In this document: in pieces, positions 33,201 through 40,589 of the stretch | Layout: each line of letters starts with the position of its first letter | Numbering within the stretch: position 1 is the stretch's first letter | From: Motiliproteus sp047633175 | Lineage (GTDB): Bacteria > Pseudomonadota > Gammaproteobacteria > Pseudomonadales > Balneatricaceae | Assembly: GCA_047633175.1 (NCBI GenBank) | Contig: JBLIEQ010000019.1 | Coordinates: 12,380-76,379 of the forward strand | Direction of reading: 5' to 3' | DNA length: 64,000 bases | Position numbers and translations under genes: made by a program | The notes under the pieces: model-generated | What the model saw: only the letters and a program-made list of their open reading frames with translations | Database searches by the model: none | Told to the model about the DNA's origin: nothing

Positions 33201-33797
33201 ACAAAGAGCCGGATCGATGGGCAGGCGTCGGACGACGATGCCAACCTGCCTGAACCCGACTGGCAACAATCACCCCGGCTCGCAGGCACCCTGGTACACC
33301 AGATCTTTAAACAACTGACAGAAACCGGACTCACGTCCGCCGACTGCGACCTGGATCCCTATCTGCCCATCTGGAAGATCCAGCTGCAACAGCTCGGCCT
33401 GGGGAGCCGCGATCTCGACGCCGCCCTGCAGCGGGTGCAGCGTCTGGTCGGCAATACCCTGCAGGATCCCCGCGGTCGCTGGATACTTGACCCCGGACAT
33501 CGGGACAGCGCCTGCGAGCTGCCTTTAAGTGTACTCAAGGGTCAGAAAGCGGCACACTATGTGATCGACCGCACCTTCGTCGACGAGGAAGACTCGCGCT
33601 GGATTATCGACTACAAGACCGCCGCCTGTCCTGAGGGAGAGAACTTCGAGCAGTTTATCAGTGACGAAACCGAGTGCTACCGGCCGCAGCTGCACCGGTA
33701 TGCCCTGGCATTCCGGGCACTGGAGCCACGCACCATCAGGACGGCACTCTACTTTCCGGAAAGCCAGCACTTTGCGGAGCTGCCGTGCAACTTATGA
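30279..33797 (+). CDS. AddA-like UvrD-family helicase/nuclease
   Basis: 1172 residues. Helicase motifs: Walker A APAGSGKTELL (about 25-35), the AxxK-type SITFTRKAAAEMRDRL, DEFQDT of motif II (about 421-426), NFRSQQRLV and late motifs MTFHKSKGLEFDTVILAG and ESTRLLYVGATRA. The C-terminal PD-(D/E)XK nuclease is seen in RWIIDYKTAACPE (about 1107-1119). It should work with the AddB-like partner as a two-nuclease end-resection complex replacing RecBCD. A seven-unit six-residue repeat (about 670-711) is inserted between helicase blocks. ATG 30279 overlaps a micro-ORF stop. Confidence 0.9.
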   Translation: MTDPVDLGNRQRALDPNGSFSVRAPAGSGKTELLTQRVLRLLALVARPEEVVSITFTRKAAAEMRDRLLKALRLAEHDQPPESEYQRQTWELARAALANDRKHDWNLLQNPARLQIKTIDSLCAGLTRQLPLQSAFGLQPDIAPDATALYQQAVQRLLAQLESNEQLAQPLGQLLLHLDNDIARTELLLISMLARRDQWLPLIGSGEQVREARPILEAGLAQLVIDELSALQQRLEPLGSTLASLADFAAHNLHQAGSESSLTACLGLSKLPLTAAEQLPVWQALTELLLTKGGSWRKSVTVANGFPPGKTIEEKAVTKAKKAELTELIGMLAEQPGMLARLQRLKLLPAAQYQESQWQILDALTQLLPNLVAQLWLVFSELSQVDYPQITAAALQSLGDEEHPTDLSLLLDYRISHLLVDEFQDTASPQIELLKKLTYGWQAGDGRTLFIVGDGMQSCYGFRDANVGLFLEARRNGIGDIRLQEADLSVNFRSQQRLVDWVNRVFKGAFPAEDDISRGAVSYCDSVAFNPPLEGAAVRLHACVDYPDALSKAHAEARQVVELVLQSRREDPEGTVAILVRNRPHLKAILPALRQAGLSWQATDLDPLATRMWVVDLLSLARALANPADRIAWLALLRAPWCGLDNADLLCLAGSDALKTSIWTRIRQLVESPQLGESPQRVESPQRVESPQPVDSPQPVDNPQPEDNPQLSPAGQALLVRFHRALSQAWQQRQRRSLRDSIELCWLKLGGAATLDAAQRLDIDKTLALLEQHDQGGRLEEWEGFERALLRLYAQPAADADPRLQIMTFHKSKGLEFDTVILAGLDRRPPSPDKPLLQWQLRLDSQGQQELLLAPLSARDQETESIYQYLSSEAQERARMESTRLLYVGATRAIKRLHLTANLSTDKDSALKAPGKDSLLAGIWSQVSEAFELYPAPAMQALQQQALQLTQLERIAAHWQPPCPPDERLLASEETKSRIDGQASDDDANLPEPDWQQSPRLAGTLVHQIFKQLTETGLTSADCDLDPYLPIWKIQLQQLGLGSRDLDAALQRVQRLVGNTLQDPRGRWILDPGHRDSACELPLSVLKGQKAAHYVIDRTFVDEEDSRWIIDYKTAACPEGENFEQFISDETECYRPQLHRYALAFRALEPRTIRTALYFPESQHFAELPCNL
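32286..32411. repeat. Seven tandem 18-base units within the AddA-like gene
   Basis: Seven units of the type GTAGAGAGCCCTCAGCGG, encoding (V/G/E)-(E/D)-(S/N)-P-Q-(L/R/P) hexapeptides. The middle copies are nearly identical and the outer ones diverged, as expected from in-frame slippage. No spacers, so not CRISPR. Confidence 0.92.
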
Positions 33798-33928
33798 GTG
33801 CGCTGGTAATGGTGCAATGCAGCCAGATATGTAAAAATCAGTAGCAGCGGCGACGAACGCCCGCCAACTCTTTATAACCTGTGGCTGCAGCACCCCGGCA
33901 GCCCCGGAACCCGTTTACAGGAAAAATG

Positions 33929-35005
33929 ATGACAGATCTTCGCGTTGATGATTTAAACGTTGCATCCCAATCCGTACTGATCACGCCCCATGAACTCAAG
34001 CTAAGAGTCCCTCTGACCGAGGCCGCTTGTCGCTCAGTACTCGAAGGCCGCCAGGTTGTCCGCGATATTCTCGATGGCACAGACCCGCGCCTGTTTATCG
34101 TCGTGGGCCCCTGTTCGATCCACGATCCGGTGGCCGCCCTGGAGTATGGTCGCAAGCTAAAGAAACTGGCCGACGAACTCAGCGACACCCTCTATATCGT
34201 GATGCGGGTCTACTTTGAAAAACCCCGTACCACCGTTGGCTGGAAAGGGTTGATCAACGATCCACACATGAATGACAGCTTCAAGATTGAAGAGGGTCTG
34301 CAGATCGGTCGTCAATTGCTGGTTGACCTGGCGGATATGGGGCTCCCGCTATCGACGGAGGCACTGGATCCGATCTCGCCACAATATATGCAAGACCTGA
34401 TCTCCTGGTCTGCGATCGGCGCCCGCACCACCGAGTCCCAGACCCACAGAGAGATGGCCAGCGGCCTGTCCAGCGCGGTCGGTTTCAAGAACGGTACCGA
34501 TGGCGGCCTGACGGTCGCGATCAACGCCCTGCAATCGGTCAGTCATTCGCATAGCTTTCTGGGCATCAATGGCCAGGGTCAGGTCTCGGTGATCGAGACC
34601 CGCGGCAACCCATACGGCCACGTGGTACTGCGCGGCGGTAGCGGCGGCACCAATTATGATTCAGCCAGCGTGCAGCTCTGTGAACAGGCGTTAACGAAGG
34701 CGGGGATCAGCACCAATATCATGGTCGATTGCAGCCATGCCAACTCCAGTAAAGATGCGGCACGGCAACCCCTGGTGATGGACGATGTGGCTGATCAGAT
34801 TCTTGAGGGGAATAAAACCATCGTCGGCCTGATGGTTGAGAGTAACCTGGAGTTTGGTAATCAATCGATTCCTGCCGACCTGAGCCAGCTTAAATACGGC
34901 GTCTCGGTAACCGATGCCTGTATCGATTGGGAGACCACCGACAGGGCACTCAGAGAGATGCGGCTAAAGCTCAAACCGGTACTCCCGGCTCGCCGCCAGG
35001 GCTGA
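33929..35005 (+). CDS. aroG: 3-deoxy-7-phosphoheptulonate synthase, class I
   Basis: 358 residues from ATG 33929 (MTDLRVDDLNVAS); an ATG directly before it is equally close to CAGGA. Class I DAHP synthase signatures: VGPCSIHDP, RVYFEKPRTTVGWKGLINDP, ALDPISPQY, GARTTESQTHREMASG, GFKNGTDGG and DCSHANSSKD. It condenses erythrose-4-phosphate with phosphoenolpyruvate, the first step of aromatic synthesis. Which amino acid inhibits it cannot be read safely; the aroF/aroG/aroH choice is open. A very strong terminator follows. Confidence 0.92.
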   Translation: MTDLRVDDLNVASQSVLITPHELKLRVPLTEAACRSVLEGRQVVRDILDGTDPRLFIVVGPCSIHDPVAALEYGRKLKKLADELSDTLYIVMRVYFEKPRTTVGWKGLINDPHMNDSFKIEEGLQIGRQLLVDLADMGLPLSTEALDPISPQYMQDLISWSAIGARTTESQTHREMASGLSSAVGFKNGTDGGLTVAINALQSVSHSHSFLGINGQGQVSVIETRGNPYGHVVLRGGSGGTNYDSASVQLCEQALTKAGISTNIMVDCSHANSSKDAARQPLVMDDVADQILEGNKTIVGLMVESNLEFGNQSIPADLSQLKYGVSVTDACIDWETTDRALREMRLKLKPVLPARRQG

Positions 35006-35021
35006 TCCGCTAGCCTGAAAT

Positions 35022-35061
35022 CCCCATAAAAAAGGCTCCGCAAGGAGCCTTTTTTATGGGG
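35022..35061. terminator. 18-base perfect stem terminator
   Basis: CCCCATAAAAAAGGCTCC, loop GCAA, GGAGCCTTTTTTATGGGG. The A and T runs make it work in both directions, between convergent aroG and nfuA. Confidence 0.95.
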
Positions 35062-35064
35062 ATT

Positions 35065-35087
35065 GCTGGGATTTCACCCCAGCCTAC
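35065..35087 (-). repeat. REP-like palindrome, GTAG plus GCTGGGGTGAAATCCCAGC
   Basis: On the minus strand a GTAG head precedes a hairpin whose arms are GCTGGG and CCCAGC. A close relative is at 49080-49098. Confidence 0.6.
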
Positions 35088-35144
35088 GGACCTCGATGTT
35101 ATATTGAAAGACCGGACCCCGCTACCTCGGGCTATTGAGCCTGT

Positions 35145-35747
35145 CTATTGATAGTAGGCGTTCTCAGTCTGGGTATGGTCGGTCACATCCCGAACCCCGG
35201 CCAGCCCTGCAATCTTCTCTATCAGGGTCGCTTCGACACCCTGCTTAAGGGTCAGATCCACCGCGCTACAGCCCTGACAACCACCACCGAACTTAAGCAC
35301 AGCGATACTGCCAGACTCTTCGCTGAGCACTTCGACTAGGGAAACATCGCCGCCATGCGATGCCAGACCCGGATTAATATCATTATAGAGCAGGTAATTA
35401 ATCTGGTCCTCTATAGGAGAGTCGGGGCTAATCTTAGGCGCTTTGGCATTGGGTGCCTTGATGGTCAGCTGCCCGCCCATACGCTCCGACGCATAATCAA
35501 CCACGGCCTCTTCCAGATAAGGCAAGCTATGCGGCTCTAAGTACACCTTAAACTGCTCGAGCGGCATAATCACATCGCTCTCCTGAGTCTCATCAGGACG
35601 GCAGTACGCCAAACAGGTCTCCGCATAGGGCGTACCTGGCTGGGTAATAAAAATACGCACACTGATGTCCGCGACACCCTGCTTTTCTAACAGCTCCGCC
35701 AGATAGTCTTGAGCGCTGTCGGTTATCGTAATATTGTAATCTTGCAT
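35145..35747 (-). CDS. nfuA: Fe/S biogenesis protein NfuA
   Basis: 200 residues: an N-terminal A-type scaffold-like domain lacking the usual cysteines (about 1-95) and a C-terminal Nfu domain with the cluster-binding CxxC in FGGGCQGCSAVDLTL (about 153-167). It transfers 4Fe-4S clusters to target enzymes, especially under oxidative stress or iron limitation. ATG 35747. Convergent with aroG and sharing its terminator; the MATE gene is divergent 200 bases upstream. Confidence 0.94.
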   Translation of the reverse strand: MQDYNITITDSAQDYLAELLEKQGVADISVRIFITQPGTPYAETCLAYCRPDETQESDVIMPLEQFKVYLEPHSLPYLEEAVVDYASERMGGQLTIKAPNAKAPKISPDSPIEDQINYLLYNDINPGLASHGGDVSLVEVLSEESGSIAVLKFGGGCQGCSAVDLTLKQGVEATLIEKIAGLAGVRDVTDHTQTENAYYQ

Positions 35748-35887
35748 CGCAATTAGCTACCCACTCGGTGACAAATAACTCATTCTAAGCCATCAGCCCG
35801 CAATTATAAACCCTACTTTAACGGTTGGTTATTATCGATCACAACCCGGCAGGCAACCCGCCTGGCTGTGGTCGCCACCTTGATCTG

Positions 35888-35906
35888 CAGGCGTTCTGAA
35901 CGCCTG
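35888..35906. promoter_or_regulatory. Perfect 9-base inverted repeat upstream of the MATE gene
   Basis: CAGGCGTTC T GAACGCCTG. It has no T run, so an operator is more likely than a terminator. TAGAAT at 35952-35957 could be the -10 box of a MATE promoter. Confidence 0.4.
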
Positions 35907-35956
35907 AAACGCAAGGAGTAATTCATAGGCCCCCCAGGCCCCTGAATCTGCTAGAA

Positions 35957-37327
35957 TTGCGCTCCGGTTCATCTATCAAGCGGCTCCCTACGTTGCTCTT
36001 ACAGCTTAACAAACAACGCCTTCAAGCCATTTTATCGCTTGGATTACCGATTATCGGTGGCATGCTGTCGCAAAGCCTACTAAACCTGGTCGATACCGCG
36101 ATGGTGGGCGCCCTGGGTCGACATGCGCTTGCAGGTGTCGGCATCGGTGGCTATGCCAATTTTATGGTTATCGCGCTGATCATCGGCCTCTCATCGGGCG
36201 TACAAACGCTGGTCGCCCGTCGTCATGGGCAGGGGCGTATCGACGAACAAGCCGTACCCCTGAATACTGGCTTGCTGATCACCTTGGTATTTAGCCTGCC
36301 GCTAACCGCACTCTGTCTTCACTACTCCAGCGCCATCGTCAGCTTGATCAGTGATGACGCTGCCGTCACCTCGATTGCCGAACCCTATTTTGAGTATCGG
36401 GTTCTGGCATTACTGGCCGTCGGCTTTAATCTCTCGTATCGGGGTTATTGGAACGGCATCAACCAAGCGCTTGTCTATCTGCGGATACTGTTGCTGGTAC
36501 AGCTATTTAATGTGGTGATCAGCTATGGTCTGATTTACGGCACCCTGGGTCTTCCGGAGTTGGGAGCGCCAGGTGCTGGCCTGGGAACCAGCCTTGCGCT
36601 TTTCTCAGGCGCTATCCTCTATACGGCTATCACCTTCAAGCGTGCCAAATCCCACGGCTTTCTTAAACAACTTCCTGATCGTAAAACGTTAATCCGCCTG
36701 ATCCGGCTGTCGATACCGCACTCGCTGCAGCAGTTTATGTTCGCGACCGGGATTACGCTACTGTTCTGGATCATCGCGCAGATTGGTACCCAGGAGCTTG
36801 CCATCGCCCATGTATTAACACTCCTGTCCCTGTTTCTTATCCTGCCCGCCGTCGGTCTGGGGATGGCCGCCACCACGCTGGTCAGCAACGCCCTGGGGCG
36901 CAATGAACCCGAACAGGCCTGTCAGTGGGGCTGGGATACCGTTAAGGTCGCCGCCTGGATGCTGATACTGCTCAGCACCCCTCTCTGGCTGTTCCCTGAG
37001 CAGATACTGTCGCTGTTTATCCACGAGCGGGAGCTAATTCAGCAAGCGATCATTCCCCTGCGAATCACCTGCCTGGCGATCAGCGTCGATGTCGTCGCCA
37101 TCGTCTTTACCCAGGCGCTGCTCGGTGCAGGCGCTAACCGCACAGTGATGTGGGTGACGACTCTGGGGCAATGGGGTTTTTATCTCCCCCTGGCCTGGCT
37201 GGTAGGCCCTACGCTTGGCGGTGGCCTTACCGCTATCTGGCTGGTTCAGCTTCTGCATCGAAGCCTGTCATCGATGCTGTTCGGCTATCTGTGGTCAAAA
37301 AAGCGCTGGGCCCGGATACGGTTGTAG
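35957..37327 (+). CDS. MATE family efflux transporter
   Basis: Up to 456 residues with twelve predicted membrane helices and the two MatE halves (AILSLGLPIIGGMLSQSLLN and RLSIPHSLQQFMFATG). It exports cationic compounds or metabolites using sodium or proton gradients; the DinF and NorM groups cannot be separated here. No ATG fits the N-terminus: the frame opens at TTG 35957, but a TAGAAT -10-like box overlaps it, so TTG 35993 is also possible. The last 20 codons, including the stop, are tandemly duplicated downstream (37349-37408). Confidence 0.88.
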   Translation: MRSGSSIKRLPTLLLQLNKQRLQAILSLGLPIIGGMLSQSLLNLVDTAMVGALGRHALAGVGIGGYANFMVIALIIGLSSGVQTLVARRHGQGRIDEQAVPLNTGLLITLVFSLPLTALCLHYSSAIVSLISDDAAVTSIAEPYFEYRVLALLAVGFNLSYRGYWNGINQALVYLRILLLVQLFNVVISYGLIYGTLGLPELGAPGAGLGTSLALFSGAILYTAITFKRAKSHGFLKQLPDRKTLIRLIRLSIPHSLQQFMFATGITLLFWIIAQIGTQELAIAHVLTLLSLFLILPAVGLGMAATTLVSNALGRNEPEQACQWGWDTVKVAAWMLILLSTPLWLFPEQILSLFIHERELIQQAIIPLRITCLAISVDVVAIVFTQALLGAGANRTVMWVTTLGQWGFYLPLAWLVGPTLGGGLTAIWLVQLLHRSLSSMLFGYLWSKKRWARIRL

Positions 37328-37408
37328 TGTTGTAGCTTTAGCACCGATTCATCGATGCTGTTCGGCTCTCTTTGGTCAAAAAAGCGCTGGGCCCGGATAC
37401 GGCTATGA
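37268..37408 (+). repeat. In-frame 81-base-offset duplication of the MATE gene 3' end
   Basis: 37268-37327 and 37349-37408 are about 60 bases each and differ at few positions. Both end with codons for SKKRWARIRL and a stop (TAG, then TGA), and the last Leu codon differs synonymously, so the second copy also keeps the C-terminal reading frame. Confidence 0.92.
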
Positions 37409-37526
37409 CTTCGGCTCTAGCATCTAGCCGCTGTTTCCTACCGGACGCCCTGCTAAATACTGTATCGTAATCAATATCACTGACATAACTAGAACCAGCC
37501 AGCCCCAGTCTCAGGATCCTCCTTAA

Positions 37527-38693
37527 ATGGAACAATCGGTCGTTTTTTCATTCTTTCTTATCTTCACCGGTGCCGCCATTGTCGCCACCTTAGCGCTCTA
37601 TACCCGCCAACCCCTGTTGGTGGCTTATATCGTGCTCGGTGCGCTGCTGGGCCCTTATGGGGCGGGAATGGTGACCGATACCGACCTGCTATCGGATATC
37701 GCCGAGGTTGGAATTATCTTCTTGCTGTTTTTACTGGGACTGGACATGCAGCCCAGCCACCTCTTCCACATGTTAAAAAAGGCAACGCTGGTGGCGGTAC
37801 TGAGTTCTGCCACCTTCGCTGGCATTGGCTACGGTACCGGAAAACTGTTTGGTTACACGGAGACCGAAAGTGTCCTTATCGGCATCTCTCTGATGTTTTC
37901 AAGCACAATCATCGGCATCAAACTGCTGCCCACAACCGTGCTACATCACAAGCATACCGGGGAGCTGGTCGTGGGGTTACTGCTGCTGCAAGATGTGATC
38001 GCTATTATCTCACTGCTGGCGATAGACAGCTTCAGCTCGGGCGATGTCGGACCTGCGACCTACCTCAAGACACTGCTGGCCTTCCCTCTGCTGATCGGTT
38101 CTGCGTTCCTCTTCGTTAAATATATTCTTCTTAAGCTGATACAACGCTTCGACCGCTTCCATGAATATATATTCCTGGTCGCTATCGGCTGGTGTCTTGG
38201 GCTTGCCGAGGCGGGACAGGCGATGGGCTTGTCGGCCGAGATGGGCGCTTTTATTGCTGGCGTCAGCCTGGCAACCAGCCCTATCTCGCTCTATATCGCC
38301 GATAGCCTGAAACCTCTGCGAGATTTCTTCCTGATCCTGTTTTTCTTCTCGATCGGCGCTAGCTTCAACCTGACCCTGCTCGATGATGTAATCCTGCCTG
38401 CACTGTTCCTGGCTACACTCGTGCTGGTTCTTAAGCCGGTGACCTTTAAAGTGCTATTGCAGCGGATCAGTGAAAGCAATCAGATGAGCTGGGAGGTAGG
38501 CTTTCGATTGGGTCAGACCAGTGAATTTTCGCTGCTGATCGCGTATCTGGCGACCAATACGCTATTGATCGGCCAGGAAGCCTCGCATCTGATTCAAGCG
38601 ACGGCGATACTGACCTTCTTAGTGTCATCCTATATCGTGATCTTCAACTTCCCTTCACCGATTGCCATGTCGGATCGGTTACGACGGGATTAA
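37527..38693 (+). CDS. CPA2 family cation:proton antiporter (Kef-like, without TrkA domain)
   Basis: 388 residues, all membrane domain of the sodium/hydrogen exchanger fold with about twelve helices: LLVAYIVLGALLGPYGAG, FLLFLLGLDMQPSHL, SSTIIGIKLL and the ion-site Asp in LLLQDVIAIISLLAID, then AEMGAFIAGVSLA. KefB and KefC carry an extra TrkA-N regulatory domain (about 600 residues in all); it is missing here. It probably exchanges potassium or sodium for protons. ATG 37527 follows CCTCCTTAA without a good ribosome site. The stop lies within a 14-base direct repeat. Confidence 0.88.
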   Translation: MEQSVVFSFFLIFTGAAIVATLALYTRQPLLVAYIVLGALLGPYGAGMVTDTDLLSDIAEVGIIFLLFLLGLDMQPSHLFHMLKKATLVAVLSSATFAGIGYGTGKLFGYTETESVLIGISLMFSSTIIGIKLLPTTVLHHKHTGELVVGLLLLQDVIAIISLLAIDSFSSGDVGPATYLKTLLAFPLLIGSAFLFVKYILLKLIQRFDRFHEYIFLVAIGWCLGLAEAGQAMGLSAEMGAFIAGVSLATSPISLYIADSLKPLRDFFLILFFFSIGASFNLTLLDDVILPALFLATLVLVLKPVTFKVLLQRISESNQMSWEVGFRLGQTSEFSLLIAYLATNTLLIGQEASHLIQATAILTFLVSSYIVIFNFPSPIAMSDRLRRD

Positions 38694-38717
38694 AATAGGG
38701 GGCGATTAAAATAGGGG
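38688..38717. repeat. 14-base perfect direct repeat containing the antiporter stop
   Basis: GATTAAAATAGGGG at 38688-38701 and 38704-38717; the first copy holds the TAA stop. Confidence 0.9.
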
Positions 38718-38743
38718 ACAGACCCCGTTTTACTTACGAGGCC

Positions 38744-38847
38744 ACTCCTTGCCAGCATTGTCGGACTACTTTCTACCTACAAAACGCCAACCCACAAAAA
38801 ACCAACCCACAAAGGGTGTTTTTTTGTAGGTTAGGCTTTAGCCTGAC
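38744..38847. repeat. REPIN-like element between antiporter and serS
   Basis: Shares TTGTCGGACTACTTTCTAC and ACAAAACGCC with elements at 4480 and 60755. It ends in a GTAG-headed palindrome (38826-38847, GTTAGGCTTTAGCCTGAC). Confidence 0.7.
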
Positions 38848-38865
38848 AATGGGTAAAAAGCCCTA

Positions 38866-40137
38866 TTAAAGCTCCTCGATGCCGCCCATATAGGACTGCA
38901 GCACCTTAGGAATACGCACCTTACCTGTTTCGGTTTGATAATTTTCGAGTACGGCGACGAGGGTGCGTCCTACAGCCAGACCCGAACCATTGAGGGTATG
39001 CAGCAGCTCGGGCTTGCCGGTTGCGGGGTTACGCCAGCGCGCCTGCATCCGCCGCGCCTGAAAATCACCCATAGAGCTGCAGGAAGAGATTTCGCGGTAT
39101 TTCTGCTGCCCCGGCAACCAGACCTCCAGGTCGTAGGTTTTAGTCGCGGAGAAACCCAAATCGCCGCCGCAGAGCACGACGACCCGATAGGGCAGCTCCA
39201 GCTTCTGCAGAATCGCCTCGGCATGGCCGGTCAGCTCTTCCAGGGCCTGCACCGATTGTGCCGGCTCTACCATCTGCACCATCTCGACTTTTTCAAACTG
39301 GTGCTGACGAATCATGCCGCGGGTATCACGGCCATAACTGCCGGCCTCACTACGAAAACAGGGGGTATGACTGGTCAGACGACAGGGCAACTCTTTGGCT
39401 TCAAAGATCCGGTCACGGGCGATGTTAGTGACAGGGACCTCGGCGGTAGGGATCAGGTAGAGGTCGTTATCACCGGGTACTTTAAAGAGATCGGCTTCAA
39501 ATTTGGGTAACTGACCCGTGCCACGCAGACTCTCTGCATTGACCAGATAAGGCACATAGACCTCTTCATAGCCGTGCTCCCGAGTCTGCACATCCAGCAT
39601 AAACTGGATCAACGCCCGATGCAGCCGGGCCAGATTACCGCGCATCACCGCAAAGCGTGAGCCGGTGATCTTGGCGGCGGTCTCAAAATCCAGCTCGCCA
39701 TTCGCCGTGCCCAAATCGACATGATCTTTGGCCTCGAAATCAAACTGGGTAGGCTCACCCCAGACCCGAACCTCGATATTATCATCCTCAGAGGCACCCT
39801 CGGGAACCGCATCATCAGGAATATTAGGGATACCCATAAGCAGCAGATCGAGCTGCTCCTGAACCTCCCGGTACTCCCCGGCGAGACTCTCGAGTTGCTG
39901 TTTAATCTCCTCGCCCGTGGTTTTTAGCGGCGCTATATCATCACCCGCCTTAGCCGCCATGCCAATTTTAGCGGCCAGAGATTTACGCTGAGACTGCAGC
40001 TGCTCAGTCGTCGATTGCAGGTGTTTACGGCTATTATCGAGCTGCGTAAACAGATCTGTATCGAATGTATAACCCTTCTTACTGAGTTTTTGGGCGATCG
40101 CGTCAAGGTCACTACGGAGAAGTTTCGGATCGAGCAT
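38866..40137 (-). CDS. serS: Seryl-tRNA synthetase
   Basis: 423 residues: N-terminal antiparallel coiled coil (about 30-100) that reads the long arm of tRNA-Ser, then the class II core with TGQLPKFEADLF, motif 2 FRSEAGSYGRDTRGMIRQHQ and motif 3 region NGSGLAVGRTLVAVLEN. It charges tRNA-Ser and tRNA-Sec. Last gene of the ftsK-lolA-rarA-crcB-serS series, as in Pseudomonas. A REP-like element follows the stop. Confidence 0.97.
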   Translation of the reverse strand: MLDPKLLRSDLDAIAQKLSKKGYTFDTDLFTQLDNSRKHLQSTTEQLQSQRKSLAAKIGMAAKAGDDIAPLKTTGEEIKQQLESLAGEYREVQEQLDLLLMGIPNIPDDAVPEGASEDDNIEVRVWGEPTQFDFEAKDHVDLGTANGELDFETAAKITGSRFAVMRGNLARLHRALIQFMLDVQTREHGYEEVYVPYLVNAESLRGTGQLPKFEADLFKVPGDNDLYLIPTAEVPVTNIARDRIFEAKELPCRLTSHTPCFRSEAGSYGRDTRGMIRQHQFEKVEMVQMVEPAQSVQALEELTGHAEAILQKLELPYRVVVLCGGDLGFSATKTYDLEVWLPGQQKYREISSCSSMGDFQARRMQARWRNPATGKPELLHTLNGSGLAVGRTLVAVLENYQTETGKVRIPKVLQSYMGGIEEL

Positions 40138-40172
40138 CGGTCAACAGGGCCTTATAAGAGGAGTGAATCGAA

Positions 40173-40553
40173 TTAAACCCATAAACGGGTTAGCCACAAA
40201 CCCGCCGCCAGCGCGGCGATGCAGCATAAAAGACTTAATACTATATAAATCACGGCGGACAAGATATGACCTTCCTGGATCAAGGTCAGAGTTTCCAGAG
40301 AGAACGTCGAAAAGGTCGTGAATGCACCCAAAAAGCCCACCATCAGCAACTGCCGTGACGCGGGCGGCAACTGGGCTTTTTCCATAATCAGCACGAAGCA
40401 CACCCCCATCAGCAGCGATCCGAGCACATTGACGGTCAGGGTTCCCAGCGGCAGCGGGTGCTGGGTATTATTCACCACGTAACCGCTGAGCCAATAGCGA
40501 CCGACCGCTCCGAGCGCTCCTCCCACCGCGACCAATATCACTTGCAACATCAT
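40173..40553 (-). CDS. crcB: Fluoride channel/exporter CrcB (Fluc)
   Basis: 126 residues with four membrane helices, the N-terminal GGALGAVGRYWLSG and the polar track NVLGSLLMG and GFLGAFTTFSTFSLE. Fluc proteins form dual-topology dimers that release fluoride. No fluoride riboswitch was recognised upstream; the gene lies 36 bases after rarA. ATG 40553 or the next codon. Confidence 0.94.
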   Translation of the reverse strand: MMLQVILVAVGGALGAVGRYWLSGYVVNNTQHPLPLGTLTVNVLGSLLMGVCFVLIMEKAQLPPASRQLLMVGFLGAFTTFSTFSLETLTLIQEGHILSAVIYIVLSLLCCIAALAAGLWLTRLWV

Positions 40554-40589
40554 CGCCTCATTCGTTCGTTATCGTGCTGGCAACCAACA

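Noticed and set aside
37150..37427. Two overlapping open frames at the MATE 3' end
   Set aside because: They arise from the duplicated 3' segment read in other frames.
40141..40401. 86-codon minus-strand open frame overlapping crcB
   Set aside because: Out-of-frame shadow of crcB, which has the conserved channel residues.
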